NCBI GenBank assembly: GCA_039519185.1
Contig: CM076846.1
Span: 126,794,182 to 126,858,181, forward strand
From: Astragalus membranaceus
Lineage: Eukaryota > Streptophyta > Magnoliopsida > Fabales > Fabaceae
Length of the DNA stretch: 64,000 nucleotides
Direction of reading: 5' to 3'
The notes beneath the pieces were generated by a model. The model was not told the origin of the DNA and did no database searches. It saw nothing but the letters and a program-made list of their open reading frames with translations. The first letter of the stretch is position 1. Each line of letters opens with the position of its first letter. Below, one piece after another: positions 1 through 10,262 of this stretch. The translations under genes and the position numbers were made by a program.

Positions 1-34
1 ACATAGAAGGAGGAGAGAAATTCCCGATAACCAA

Positions 35-1693
35 ATGGCGGCTAATGAAAATCGTGCTCTCAAAGAGTACGCAACACCTTCAGCAGAGCCATCGGCTGCC
101 ATTGTACATCCAAATGTGGAAGCAAATAATTTTGAACTCAAAACATCTCTGCTTTCGATGGTATAACAAAACCAATTTTCTGGTTCTCCCACGGAGGACC
201 CAAATCTTCATATTTCAATTTTTCTGGAATACTGTGGGACTCTCAAATTAAACGGGGTACCTCAAGATGCCATAAGACTAAAGCTCTTCCCTTTTTCATT
301 AAGGGATAGAGCAAGAGCATGGCTACATTCTTTGCCTTCGGAATCCATTACCAGCTGGGGCCAATTAAAACAAGCCTTTCTTACTAGGTTCTTTCCCCCA
401 AGTAAAACAGCTCAAATGAGAAGTCAAATTACTCGATTTTCTCAAAACGACGGGGAATCTCTTTATGATGCTTGGGAACGTTTCAAAGAAATGTTAAGGC
501 TATGCCCCCATCATGGACTAGAGAAATGGCTCGTTGTTCATACATTTTATAATGGATTACAATATGCAACTAGAATGACTGTTGATGCAGCTGCAGGTGG
601 AGCTTTGATGAACAAAAATTTTACTGAAGCTTATGCACTCATTGAAGATATGGCTCAAAACCATTGTCAATGGGAAAGTGAGCGAGCCATAGCAGATAAA
701 CCAGCATCGTCAAAAGAGCCAGGTAAGTATGAAATATCCGCTGTTGATCATCTTGCCTCAAAAGTGGACGCACTTTTTCAAAAATTTGAAAAATTAAATG
801 TAAGTGCCGTTTCACGAACTTTTTCTCCTACTACTCCACCATGTGAATTATTTGGGGTTGCTGGCCATATTGGAGCTAAATGCCAGCTTGAGGCATCTAG
901 TACTGGAAATGAGCATATAAACTATGCTCAAAAAGAATATCCGTTTTCAAATACTTATAATTCTGGGTGGAGAAATCATCCAAATTTTTCTTATAAAAAT
1001 CCTCCACCCAATCCAGCACCTAGACCACCTCCTGTCTTTCAAAATCAAAGCGTTTTTAGCAACCCACAAAACAACCCGCAAAAGTCGAACTTGGAATTTT
1101 TGATGGAAAAATTTGTGTCATCTCAAACAAAACAAAATGAAGAACTCAAAAATCAAACTGGTTATTTGAATGACACACTTATCAAATTAAAATCAAAAAT
1201 CGACTCTATTGCCACTCATAGTGAGATGCTTGAAAATCAAATAACTCAAGTGGCAACACAGGTGGCTTCATCCTCTAAATCTTCGGGGGTATTTCCCGGA
1301 CAGCCTGAACAAAATCTAAATGGCCAAATATATGCTGTCACCCTTAGAAGCGAAAAACAATTAGAGGAACCAAGAGCAAACCAAGACAAAATTGTGAGTG
1401 AAAAACATAATTCACCTTGTGAGCAAGAAGAAAAAGAAAAAGAGAAGGAACCAGAAAAAGAAAGAGAAGAACCATACATCCCCCCACCACCATACAAACC
1501 ATCTCCTTTATCTTATTTTTCACCTTCCTTTGTGAAAAAAATAACATTTGATCTGGGGGGAATTGTAAGAAAGATCTTATTGCTTACACAACTTCCATTT
1601 TACAAGCCATGGGATCTAGGAATGTGCTTTCATTCTTCATATGTCACTTGGTCTCTATGCTTCAAGCAATGGGACCCAGGAATAAATTTATAA
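35..1693 (+). pseudogene. Gag polyprotein of element A (one nonsense codon, fused to a 3' remnant)
   Basis: One reading frame runs from the ATG at 35 to 1693 with a single TAA at 164-166 (about codon 44), where a CAA would fit the context. Downstream is a retrotransposon gag domain with the motifs RARAWLHSLP, FLTRFFPP and a tryptophan-rich ESLYDAWERFKE block, followed by an RNA-binding-like knuckle near residue 270. In that knuckle (CELFGVAGHIGAKC) the second metal-binding Cys is Phe. A Pro-rich stretch, a Lys/Glu-rich stretch and a PPPPYKP motif normally precede the protease; here the frame runs instead into about 50 unrelated residues. Gag builds the cytoplasmic particle. The length and openness of the frame suggest recent activity or selection in trans; this is inference. 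Confidence 0.8.
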
Positions 1694-1731
1694 AGGGAAA
1701 AGGTCAAGCTAATGACCATAAACGAGCGCTG

Positions 1732-1749
1732 CGTGGGAGGCAACCCACG
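1732..1749 (+). other. Post-pol hairpin of element A
   Basis: A 6-bp perfect stem CGTGGG/CCCACG with loop AGGCAA lies where the end of pol would be. Element C has the same structure at 12632-12649 with stem CTTGGG/CCCAAG and loop AGGAAA, so one base pair differs by a compensated change. Function unknown. Confidence 0.6.
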
Positions 1750-1880
1750 GCTTAATGTATTTTTCGATTTGTTGAAAAATAAAATACCCCAGGGCCGAGT
1801 TTCCTGAACCAGACAGCCAGGTGGGCTCTCCTAACCCCTTTTGTTTTATTTGAAAAATCATTGAGGACAATGCCTAGTCC

Positions 1881-1893
1881 AAGCATGGGGGGG
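1881..1893 (+). other. Upstream polypurine-tract-like motif of element A
   Basis: The sequence TTGAGGACAA followed by AAGCATGGGGGGG repeats the arrangement found at the real purine tract (TTGAGGACAA then AAGCATAGGGGA at about 2680), roughly 800 bases further upstream. It may be a second plus-strand priming site or an old duplication. Confidence 0.5.
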
Positions 1894-2679
1894 TATTTTA
1901 TTACTTTTATTAAGAATGTCTTTATTGCTTTGCCAAAGTTTTTATCTTTTTTGTACTTTGAGTTGTATCTGCTCCCTCCATCGCGAACTTTGTGAACCTT
2001 AAGCATGTTTTAGATAAGCCTTTTCTAGACAAAAATAATTTTTCAATTTTTTCATTAGCAATCATCTAGGTGGACTGGTTGGGAACAACAAAAATTATAT
2101 CATGGTTCGATTTCTACTTATAAGGCTTTTTCACACACACACTATTGAGACTATTTTCAGTTATTAATACAAATAGAGAGACTGAAAAAGAAACTAGTAA
2201 CCTGGTTCTCTTGGTGACATTCACTGGATGCGCGGTTACTGGAGAAAAACGTCTGAGTTGGGGTATTCAAAAAAAAAAAAAAAAAATTTATATGTATATA
2301 TGCAAAACCAATTCAAAAATGCAAAAGTTAGTGCATTTTAAATGTCAAAATAAATGGTTACATATAAAATCAAAAAGAAAAGAAAAATGCTTGAATACCC
2401 AACGTATAAAGACCCTCCTTTGAGACCCGGTCTTAGTAACTGGAGGACCCAAGCTTAAAAATGTTGGGGAACCGGTTCTATGATGACATTGATATCCTCT
2501 CTAGAGTACTGATACTTTAAAGTTGTCTCTCAATTCCACAAGAAGCCCAAAATAGTGGCTCTCAAACAAAGTGTTAGAATTGCCCCACAGTTCACTTAAG
2601 ATTTCGATATGAAAATAATTTTCCTTCAGAATTGGCCTAAAAATTTACACTGTTTTTGCTTGAGGACAAGCAAAGGTTC

Positions 2680-2693
2680 AAGCATAGGGGAGT
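2680..2693 (+). other. Polypurine tract of element A
   Basis: AAGCATAGGGGAG directly precedes the LTR start TGATAAG at 2695. In LTR retrotransposons this purine tract primes plus-strand DNA synthesis. Confidence 0.75.
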
Positions 2694-2845
2694 TTGATAA
2701 GTCTATTTTTAGAGTCTTTTTAATAGTTATTTTATTAAGCCTTTTTAGTATTTTAATTATATTTTTGATCTTTTTTACTGCAAATGTTTACTTTTTATCT
2801 TCAGGTTTTATTTTGAAGCAATTTGGGCTGCTTAAATCTCAGCAG

Positions 2846-3180
2846 GTCAGAATTCGACCAAGATCTCTCAGAATTCGACCAAGATCTCTCAGAATTCGAC
2901 CAAGATCTCTCAGAATTCGACAGCATCTATCTCAGCAGGCCAGATTTCGACTGGATCTCTCAGAATTCGACCAAGATCTCTCAGAATTCGACAGCATCTG
3001 TCTCAGCAGGCCAGATTTTGACTGCATCTTCCAGATTTCGACTTCGACTGCATCTGTCTTCCCAGATTTCGACTGTGCCTGCTTCTGCTATCCAGAATTC
3101 GACTGTACCTGCTTCTGCCACCAGATTTCGACTGTGCCTCAACTCTGCTATCCAGAATTCGACTGAACAGTCAGAATTCG
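2846..3180 (+). repeat. 21-bp minisatellite in LTR A
   Basis: Units of the type CAGAATTCGACCAAGATCTC recur, at first nearly identical and then degenerating towards the right into CCAGATTTCGACTGTGCCTG variants. Because the period is a multiple of three, the block looks open in several frames; I do not regard those frames as genes. Confidence 0.85.
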
Positions 3181-3301
3181 AATTGCCCACTTGCTGATGG
3201 ATATTTTGCCCACTTGTTGATGGATATTTTTAATGACTACCTTGGCCAACTTGATTTGCCACTTTTTCCTTTTTAGGACCATTTTGCCCCTCATATTTTC
3301 C

Positions 3302-3308
3302 TATAAAT
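3302..3308 (+). promoter_or_regulatory. TATA box of LTR A
   Basis: CTATAAATAGAGG is a consensus plant TATA box inside the LTR, about 680 bases before its end; it is the likely RNA polymerase II promoter of the element. Confidence 0.6.
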
Positions 3309-3424
3309 AGAGGCTTGATCCTCACTTGTACCTAAGCTTGAATTTTGTTAGAAAATCAATGACAAAGGCTCTCTAATTATTCATGACTTCAATTTACTCT
3401 TCATGCTTTTTATGATTCTTGTTT

Positions 3425-3665
3425 ATTTACTTTCTTGCCCTTTAAATTCTTGCTATTTATTTTCCAAGTCATTTACTTTCATTGCCCTTTAATTTCTCGC
3501 TCTTTACTTTCTCGCTCTTTACTTTTCGCTCTTTACTTTTTCCGCTCTTTTACCTTCCAAGTCATTTACTTTCATTGCTATTTAAATTTCTCGCTCTTTA
3601 CTTTTCGCTCTTTACTTTTTCGCTCTTTTATTTTCCTTGTTATTTACTTTTTTGCCCTTTAAATT
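3425..3665 (+). repeat. Pyrimidine-rich degenerate tandem repeat in LTR A
   Basis: Many copies of CGCTCTTTACTTTT and CATTTACTTTC of about 11-14 bp, in the transcribed part of the LTR downstream of the TATA box. Confidence 0.7.
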
Positions 3666-3667
3666 TC

Positions 3668-3727
3668 CAAGTCAAGTAAACTACTGGCAAGTCAAGTAAA
3701 TTACTGGCAAGTCAAGTAAATTACTGG
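3668..3727 (+). repeat. Three 20-bp tandem units in LTR A
   Basis: Three units of CAAGTCAAGTAAATTACTGG in a row; the first unit differs by one base. Confidence 0.85.
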
Positions 3728-3980
3728 CAATTTACTTTTCAAGCAATTTACTTTCTTGTCATTTACAATTCCGCTATTTATGATTTTTGCACTTTACCGC
3801 TTTCTTTTATCTCTCGCTATTTAACTTTATGTCTTCTTCTTTTATTTTCCTCCTTTCCAAAAACACTTTCTTTTCAGTTAATCAAACTTTGAAAAATTAA
3901 ATTGGTATTCACTTAGGCTCTCCCTGTGGACCGATACTCTTTTATTACGCGATACGACCCGTGCACTTGCGGGGCTATCA

Positions 3981-6179
3981 GCTTTCCTAGGGGGTTGCAG
4001 AATGGAATTGGTGGGTGCAAACAATAATCTGAAAAATTAAAATTAAATTTAACTAAAATCCTCCATATATAAAGCAAAACCAAAATCTAAACCTAATTTG
4101 CAACCCCTCTCTCAGCGCCGCGCCCTCCACCCCCAAATCGCCCAACCCTAAAAAATTTCTCTCTCTCTTCTTGCTGCGGCCGTATCTTTTCTTCCTTTTC
4201 TCCTCTCCTCCATTCCGATCTTCTTCTCTCTCTCGCCGTTTGACCCCTCTCCCTCTCCCCTGGCTTCGATCTATTCTCCTCACAGCCGCAACCCCCCCTT
4301 CTCTAAACCCAACCTTCTCTTTCATCTTCTCCTCACAGTAGACCGAATCTCTCCCTCTCAACCAGATTTTTGTTTTCCTCTCCTTCTCCACCGCGAAAGC
4401 ACCAAACCGATTTCGTTTTCTTCTCTCACAGATCCACTCCCTCACGGCGTCGGTTGGGTGCAGTGTTAACGGTCAGGGATGGCGACTACGGTGGTTCGTG
4501 TTGGGTTGTTGTGGTGGTTCGGTGGTGGCGTATGGGTTTTTCCGGTTTGGGCTTGTTTCGCGAAGGGGAGGAGGTGGTGGCGCACGGCGAAGCTATGGTG
4601 AGGCTACGATGGTGGCCGGCTGTGGAGGTGGCAGCGCAGGGACCGGAACGGCCACCGTACGTGGTGGCCGGAGGTAACTACGATATTTTTTTCTCACCTC
4701 GTTTCCTTCCTTTCCCCTTTTTCTTAGAAACTTTAATTTTTTTTTTCACAGGAACCTAATTTTTGGTTAAATCCGAAAACCCTAATCTTTCATCTAAAAA
4801 TCCTAGTTGTTGTTATTTCATGTTTTTATGATAGGTAATAGAATAATTAAAAAAACAATCTGAACCTAAAAAGGGCCCCTTTTTTATGTCCAAACCTGAC
4901 TTTTTATTAGTCATTCAAAAACCAACTAAATTTTTAGCTAACAACTATTTCAAACAAAATGCTAATTTTGTTTTCTAAACAAAATGGATTCTGGAACCCA
5001 GCATTTCCCAATACTAATTTCTATCAATCCGGATTCACAATAAAGCCTGAACTGAATATGCTTGACTATGGATCTATGACTGAGTTCAGTTTATCGGTAC
5101 ATATTAGGGAAAGCCTATTTTTAAACCAGACTTGATAAAACTAAAATGAGCAAGAAACGTATAGGAACCAACCTCTTGTCAAGCTTCTGATAATTTCGCT
5201 ACTGCCTGCTGTCACTCCGCTACTGACTGCTTCTGTATTCAACACAGCAACTAAAAAGATTTCTTGCTATTATTTTTCTTGTGCTTTGTTACTGTCCGTG
5301 AACTGTTCTGTGTGTATCTGCTGTGTTTTTTTTTCTTTTTCTTAATTCTGTTCCTGTTCATTGGTATTTATATGCAGGGGATTCTGGTGTAGGTGTGGTG
5401 TTGGAGCAGGGGATCAAAACCCCTAGGAGACCAAGCTGTTGGCAGCAGTGACACAGTGGAGCAGCAAGGAGCAGCAAGGATGGCAGCAGGGGCAGCAACC
5501 TGTTTTTGCCCAAAAAGTGAAAAGCCAAGAGGCAAGGAGAAGGGACCTTCAACCCCATTCTCAAATTGCAATCTTGTTGCAACCCCAGCAGGCTGCGCCC
5601 TGCTTTTGTTATTTTTGTACTGTTTTTCAATTAATTTTTTTTGTAAAAAAGAGTTGACTCTTTTTTGTACTATTCTGCCTTTTTTTAATTTTTTTGTTTA
5701 TATATGTAACAAATCAATAAAAGGGACAGCTGATTTTATTTTACTATTTATTTATTATTATTTTTATTATTATTTTTTTATGATAATAAAAGCGGTAGAA
5801 ACAATGCGCACCGACACAACGACTCACACAACTCGAAATGAAACGCGCGCTCGCCTTAAGACTAAGAACGCGTACGCGATTTGAATACGCACGCGTGTAC
5901 GTTATTAAAACCGATTTCATTTTATCCTCACTTCTCTAAAAGAAAACGGTAAAAATAAACGCGCACCGACGCAATTACTCACACGACTCGAAACGAAACG
6001 CGCGCTCGCGTTATTTATTATTTTATTTTTTATTTTTGGATTCTTTTTTTTTTTGAAAATAACGAGTGCCAAACAAAATCGTTGCACGAGAGTGCCAAAG
6101 ACACCCGCGTTTAGAACAATATGCGAAGCAATAAAATTTTGGGACTTTCCAATTAGTCGGACAAAATTAGGGTATGACA
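3981..6179 (+). repeat. LTR of family B, 3' part (interrupted by element A)
   Basis: Matches the inner and 3' part of the full family-B LTR at 41035-43510: a TATA box (TATATAAAG, 4066-4074), a CTCTCAGCGCCGC leader, a GGTGTAGGTGTGGTG block, and the same 3' end (AATTAGTCGGACAAAATTAG then GGTATGACA, ending 6179). The first part of the LTR would lie left of the window beyond element A. The LTR is inserted in flank F: the F sequence resumes at 6180 exactly where the second F copy continues at 21106. Open frames inside are low-complexity and not believable genes. Confidence 0.7.
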
Positions 6180-7668
6180 ATTGGTTACTTTGATTGTTTA
6201 TATGTTGTGAAATGCTTATGTGTATTTGTGATTATTTGTGGAATTGCTTAAATATTTTGTTTTATAACTATGTTAAGAAGCGTGACTTTATTTCAGGATA
6301 GTAATGAAGTTAAGATTTCATAACGAACCTAGGTGTGTAAATAAGTGTGATGAAAAAATTAGTTAAGGATCGTGAAATCAATTGGTACAAGAACTGATTA
6401 TCGGTGGATCGGAGAGGGCTACCTACGGACGGGCTGACCAAGATCGCGTTAAGCGTCGTGGCGTGCAGCCGTCGAGTTATCGATTCTCAGATAGTCATGC
6501 AGATTGCATATATGTTGTAAGTCCACAAGCCATGTGGTATGGGACACACGAGATCAAGTACCGGGTTGGGGTCCTTAGTAGGACATTTTTATATTTATGC
6601 CGGCCAGATGGAGTAATGATAAGTTTAGATTACTCTGATCGATTTCCAATAGGGGACGACTTATAACACTCGGACTCCATTGTGACAGTCGAGTGGCGTC
6701 TGCGAATTATAGTAGGGACATCTGTGGCATCAGGATATGGTCAGAGTCAGCATATATTATTGACATATTAGAGTCTGAGAAATAAGATATTAATAAAGAA
6801 TAGAGGATAAGAAATAATTTGATTTAATGCACCTGTAACATGTTTAAATTGAGCTTTACCTTATCTTCCCATTTTTCTGACTTATACATGTATCTTAGCC
6901 TTACGTGTTTTTCTTTTGTATATTTATTGTATCAGTTAGATCCAACCGAGGAGCCACTTGTAGTAGAAGGAGATACTCTTCCCTCCACGATGGATGTTGA
7001 AAGCATCAAGGATGCCGGTTCAATATGACAGAGGAGTCAGGTGTCTCATTGAGAGAACCTGTATTTTGTTTAGCCAGTGTGTCAGTCTTTTGAGTCTTGT
7101 TAAGATAGCTTTTTAACTGACTTTGCTTTATGTTCTTATTTTTCCGTTGTTTTGTAAAACTCTGATATATGTTTGAATGGTTTTAGCATAACCGCATCTT
7201 TTAGTAAAACCTCTTAAATTTATGTTTTTTTTATCTATGTGATGCATGTTGGTTATATCTAGATCTTAAGTTATTAATTTATTTTTAAAATAAAGAAATT
7301 AAGTGTCAAGGGTTACTATGATGAGGACGAGGGTCGTCTTATTAGCGCTAACATTAAAGTATTGGAACGATGTCATGCCTCCGTGAGGAGCTTGCCTATA
7401 TACTATGAAGGGTTGCATGTCATTGTGATGCTGATTATATGTAAAGGTCATATGCTTATGCTGACTTAATAGAGCAACATCATGCAAACACTCATCGAGT
7501 GTATGGATACGCGATCATTGGAGGCATTTGATGCTTGAACCAACACTTTTTTATGTCTCCATTCATGTGCCACACAAATCCCTTTGAATCTCGGGTTCAC
7601 TTCAACATGAAAAATTCATGTCCTCCTCCTTAGAAGTATTGTTAGGTCTTAAAACCAGTGCAAATAAG
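6180..7668. repeat. Flank F, left copy
   Basis: Nearly the same sequence as 21106-22550. The first part is LTR-like (see 20358-22190) and the last part is related to 25415-25640. It ends in ATAAG (7664-7668), the target-site duplication of the element C insertion. Small indels separate the copies, for example an extra block near 6425-6470 here. No believable gene. Confidence 0.8.
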
Positions 7669-9070
7669 TGTTGTGCGAAAAGTAGTTTTGCAAGTGTACA
7701 CGATCGCAACAAGTAATATAATGAGAAAGTAAGGATCGTACCCACAAGGATTAATGTTAATTTAAGAGTTTAAGTAGTTAACAACTTAGTGAAATGGACA
7801 AAATAAAAATAACAAGTTTTTGAACATGAAAATAAGAAAGATATTGCTAAAACAGTAAGAAAGTTCAAGAGTTTATAAAATGAGTTGGACTGCTCGTTGT
7901 TGTATAATTCCCCAAAAGTAAGGCGCTATAACATTGAACGCTATAGCGCCAAGTGCTGTAGCATATGATGTTGTGCCCTTCAGTCACTGACGCCAGGGTT
8001 TTATTACAAGACTCTTATTTCTAAGTTCTAAATAAGTCCACCCCTGTATAATGGAGAACCCACAGTTTTCACCTTATGAACTATTGCTCCCCTATGTCTA
8101 GAGTTACACACAAGTTGTTTAAATGTCTTTAAACAACAATTCATTCATATCAACCCTTGAGTTCGAATTATGGAACTTGTCTGTACCCACAAATCTACTC
8201 GTTGCAGTTGGCCAATCCCAAAACAAGTTTGAAAGCATTAAAATACAAGGATTGAAACGCAAACATCTCAATATCATATTAACACTACTCAAGGTTCATT
8301 ACAAACTAGAAGCAATCCAACTACTAAGTGTTTAGCTCATGATAAGCATCATCAACACAATACAAGACAAAAGGCTCATATTACCGTAAATACTCAAGAA
8401 ATAAACGGTTACAAAAGATGCACTCCGTAGATTCCAAGTCATGCACAGCTGGATGATGCTATAGCGTGGCTTCACCGTGTAAAAAGATAAGAAAATAAAC
8501 TTAAAAATGAAAGCTTCAAAAAGAGAATCAATAGAGCAAATGTGTGTCAAGTTTTTCTTTCCAAAATCCCCCATTGTTCTCGAATGGAATGGATGGGTGG
8601 TGAAGATAGAGATATATTATCTGGTGAAGATAGAGATATATAATCCCATTCTCATAAAGTAACTTTTCAAAAAGTTGACTATGACACTTCTCACCAACCA
8701 AAAGCAATCCTTCAATAAAAATGCGCCAAGTGTCCTAGCTAGCCACTTGGAAGCGTCTGTGTCATACTGTAGAGCAGGGGGAAGATACAATGGCGTGACA
8801 TAAAGCAATAGGCGCCAAAATGTAACTTTTCTTTTTGATGTCCAGCTGGCCCACCGTCATATAGCGCTATAGCGCTTAACGCTGCAGCACTAACAAAACA
8901 TTAAAACATTCACAAGGGCACCCATTGTGCCAAATGTTAACAAATTAGCTCTTAACCCTTCTCTTATTTGAATACTAGATATTTACTAAATAAAGAGGAA
9001 ATATTACTTTAGAACTCACTTGAATTTAAGTCACAAAGGTATAAATAACTCATATAAATATGAGTTATCA
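7669..9070 (-). repeat. 3' LTR of element C
   Basis: On the minus strand it starts TGATAACTCATATTTATATG, directly after the purine tract, and ends CGCACAACA. It corresponds to the solo LTR 22551-23930, with a 25-bp internal duplication here near 8605-8640 (GAAGATAGAGATATAT twice). It contains three palindrome-module loci, at 7925-7962, 8458-8465 and 8866-8888. Confidence 0.9.
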
Positions 9071-9085
9071 CACCCCCAAACTTAA
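9071..9085 (-). other. Polypurine tract of element C
   Basis: Minus strand AAGTTTGGGGGTG immediately precedes the LTR start TGATAAC, itself preceded by TTGAGGACAAGCAA as in element A. Confidence 0.8.
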
Positions 9086-10262
9086 ACCATTGCTTGTCCT
9101 CAAGTAATGACACTTGACTTAGACAAGCCAACATAAAACACATATTCACAGAATTCACAACATGATCAGTTTCTTCCCTAAATCAGACAATGCTGACTTT
9201 TCGGATTCACACTCACATACACACACACATACCATTTCTTTTTCACAACATCTAGGATTATTACAGCTCAATTGTGAGTGTGTGATCTCTAAACTTAGCT
9301 TAATTCCTAGCTAGGTTCAAAATTTCTCTTAGCCTTGGAAAGAATGGATTTCTTTTGGCCAAGCCAAAGAATTTTTCAAAAGAAAGAGTAGACTAACAAA
9401 TTCACATAAGAATTGAGGGGCTTCAAAGCACAACAAATGGCTTGATTAGGTATTTCGGATCTCTAGCCAGTGCACTAACTATTGATATGATGATTTCTCA
9501 ACGCTATAGCATTAGATGCTATAGCACTGGAAATTTGATGAACAAATGTAGCTACAATGCCCTCATTACTGAACTCCTTTATTTGCATTTCTTTCTTTTT
9601 CTTTTTTTTATATATGCGTTTTTGGAACATTTCAGCATTTGTTTCGGGAAATTGTAGCTAACTACAATATACAAGACCATCTGGCAACACATTTTGAGAA
9701 CTATTTGCACTGACCACCTATGATCCTCATACCTAGACTTAATATAACTGATGCACCCCCAAACTTAGCTTCAACAGCTACTTTCAATTTTTAATAAAAA
9801 CTTGGCTAAACCTTGGTTAACCAGGACTAACTTCAGCATCAGATAGTCCTTAGCTAACTAAGTTTCTCCCTAAGTTCAGAGTTTTGTGTAGAAGCAGCAA
9901 TAAGACTAGTCATTAATCAAGCAAGGCTACACTATACTTATGCACTTAATCATCATTAAAATTAGCCCAAAAAGGAACAATTTCTAATATTGCAAGGCTA
10001 GAAAAATCAACTGATCATTTCATTCAACAACTTTTAACAAAATAGACATTTAATGTCCTCCCCCCAACACAAGACCCAGCAGTGTCCCCACTGCTCATGC
10101 ATACTGAAGGGAGAGGCATATGGCTAAAATTCAACAGCCTTAAAAACAACAGAAGTAAAATCCTAAACATACTGTTAGATGCATGAACAGACGCTATAGC
10201 ACCTAACAGGTAGCAAACACATATATATTATATATAATTTTTTTTTTGAAGGGTTAGACTAC
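9086..10262 (-). other. Non-coding stretch between extra ORF and purine tract of element C
   Basis: AT-rich, no believable ORF. It holds a second purine-tract motif at 9754-9766 (minus strand AAGTTTGGGGGTG, identical to the tract at the LTR) and two palindrome-module loci (9503-9525 exact; 10193-10215 with a degenerate second half). Confidence 0.6.

Larger units (their letters stand above)
1..3980 (+). mobile_element. Ty3/gypsy LTR retrotransposon A, 3' part, gag-only
   Basis: Truncated by the window start. In order it shows a gag frame, an abrupt loss of protease, reverse transcriptase, RNase H and integrase, a short 3' non-coding region with two purine-tract motifs, and a 3' LTR (2695-3980). 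The order and the sequence around the purine tract match the Athila/Tat branch of plant Ty3/gypsy elements. The missing pol makes it non-autonomous, so it would need a helper element. Sequence on both sides suggests it sits inside a family-B LTR: the bases just after 3980 resemble the U3 of the family-B copy at 41035-43510. The 5' LTR and the matching target-site duplication lie outside the window. Confidence 0.85.
2695..3980 (+). repeat. 3' LTR of element A
   Basis: Starts TGATAAG just after the purine tract and ends GGGGCTATCA, giving TGATA/TATCA inverted ends. It contains a TATA box (3302-3308) and three separate tandem-repeat blocks (2846-3180, 3425-3665, 3668-3727). Its last 60 bases (a GATACGACC...GTGCACTTGC block) resemble the 3' end of the element C LTR, supporting a common lineage. 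No primer binding site follows 3980, so this is a 3' LTR. Confidence 0.8.

Noticed and set aside
2846..3180. CRISPR-like array
   Set aside because: Units are tandem and degenerate with no unique spacers, inside a plant LTR.
2609..3197. Open frames with repeated EFDQDLS-type peptides
   Set aside because: They are produced by the 21-bp minisatellite in the LTR and have no similarity to a gene.
4053..5884. Proteins of 90-160 codons in both strands of the family-B LTR
   Set aside because: Low-complexity Arg/Glu or Ser/Pro sequence, not shared in frame with the second LTR copy at 41035-43510.
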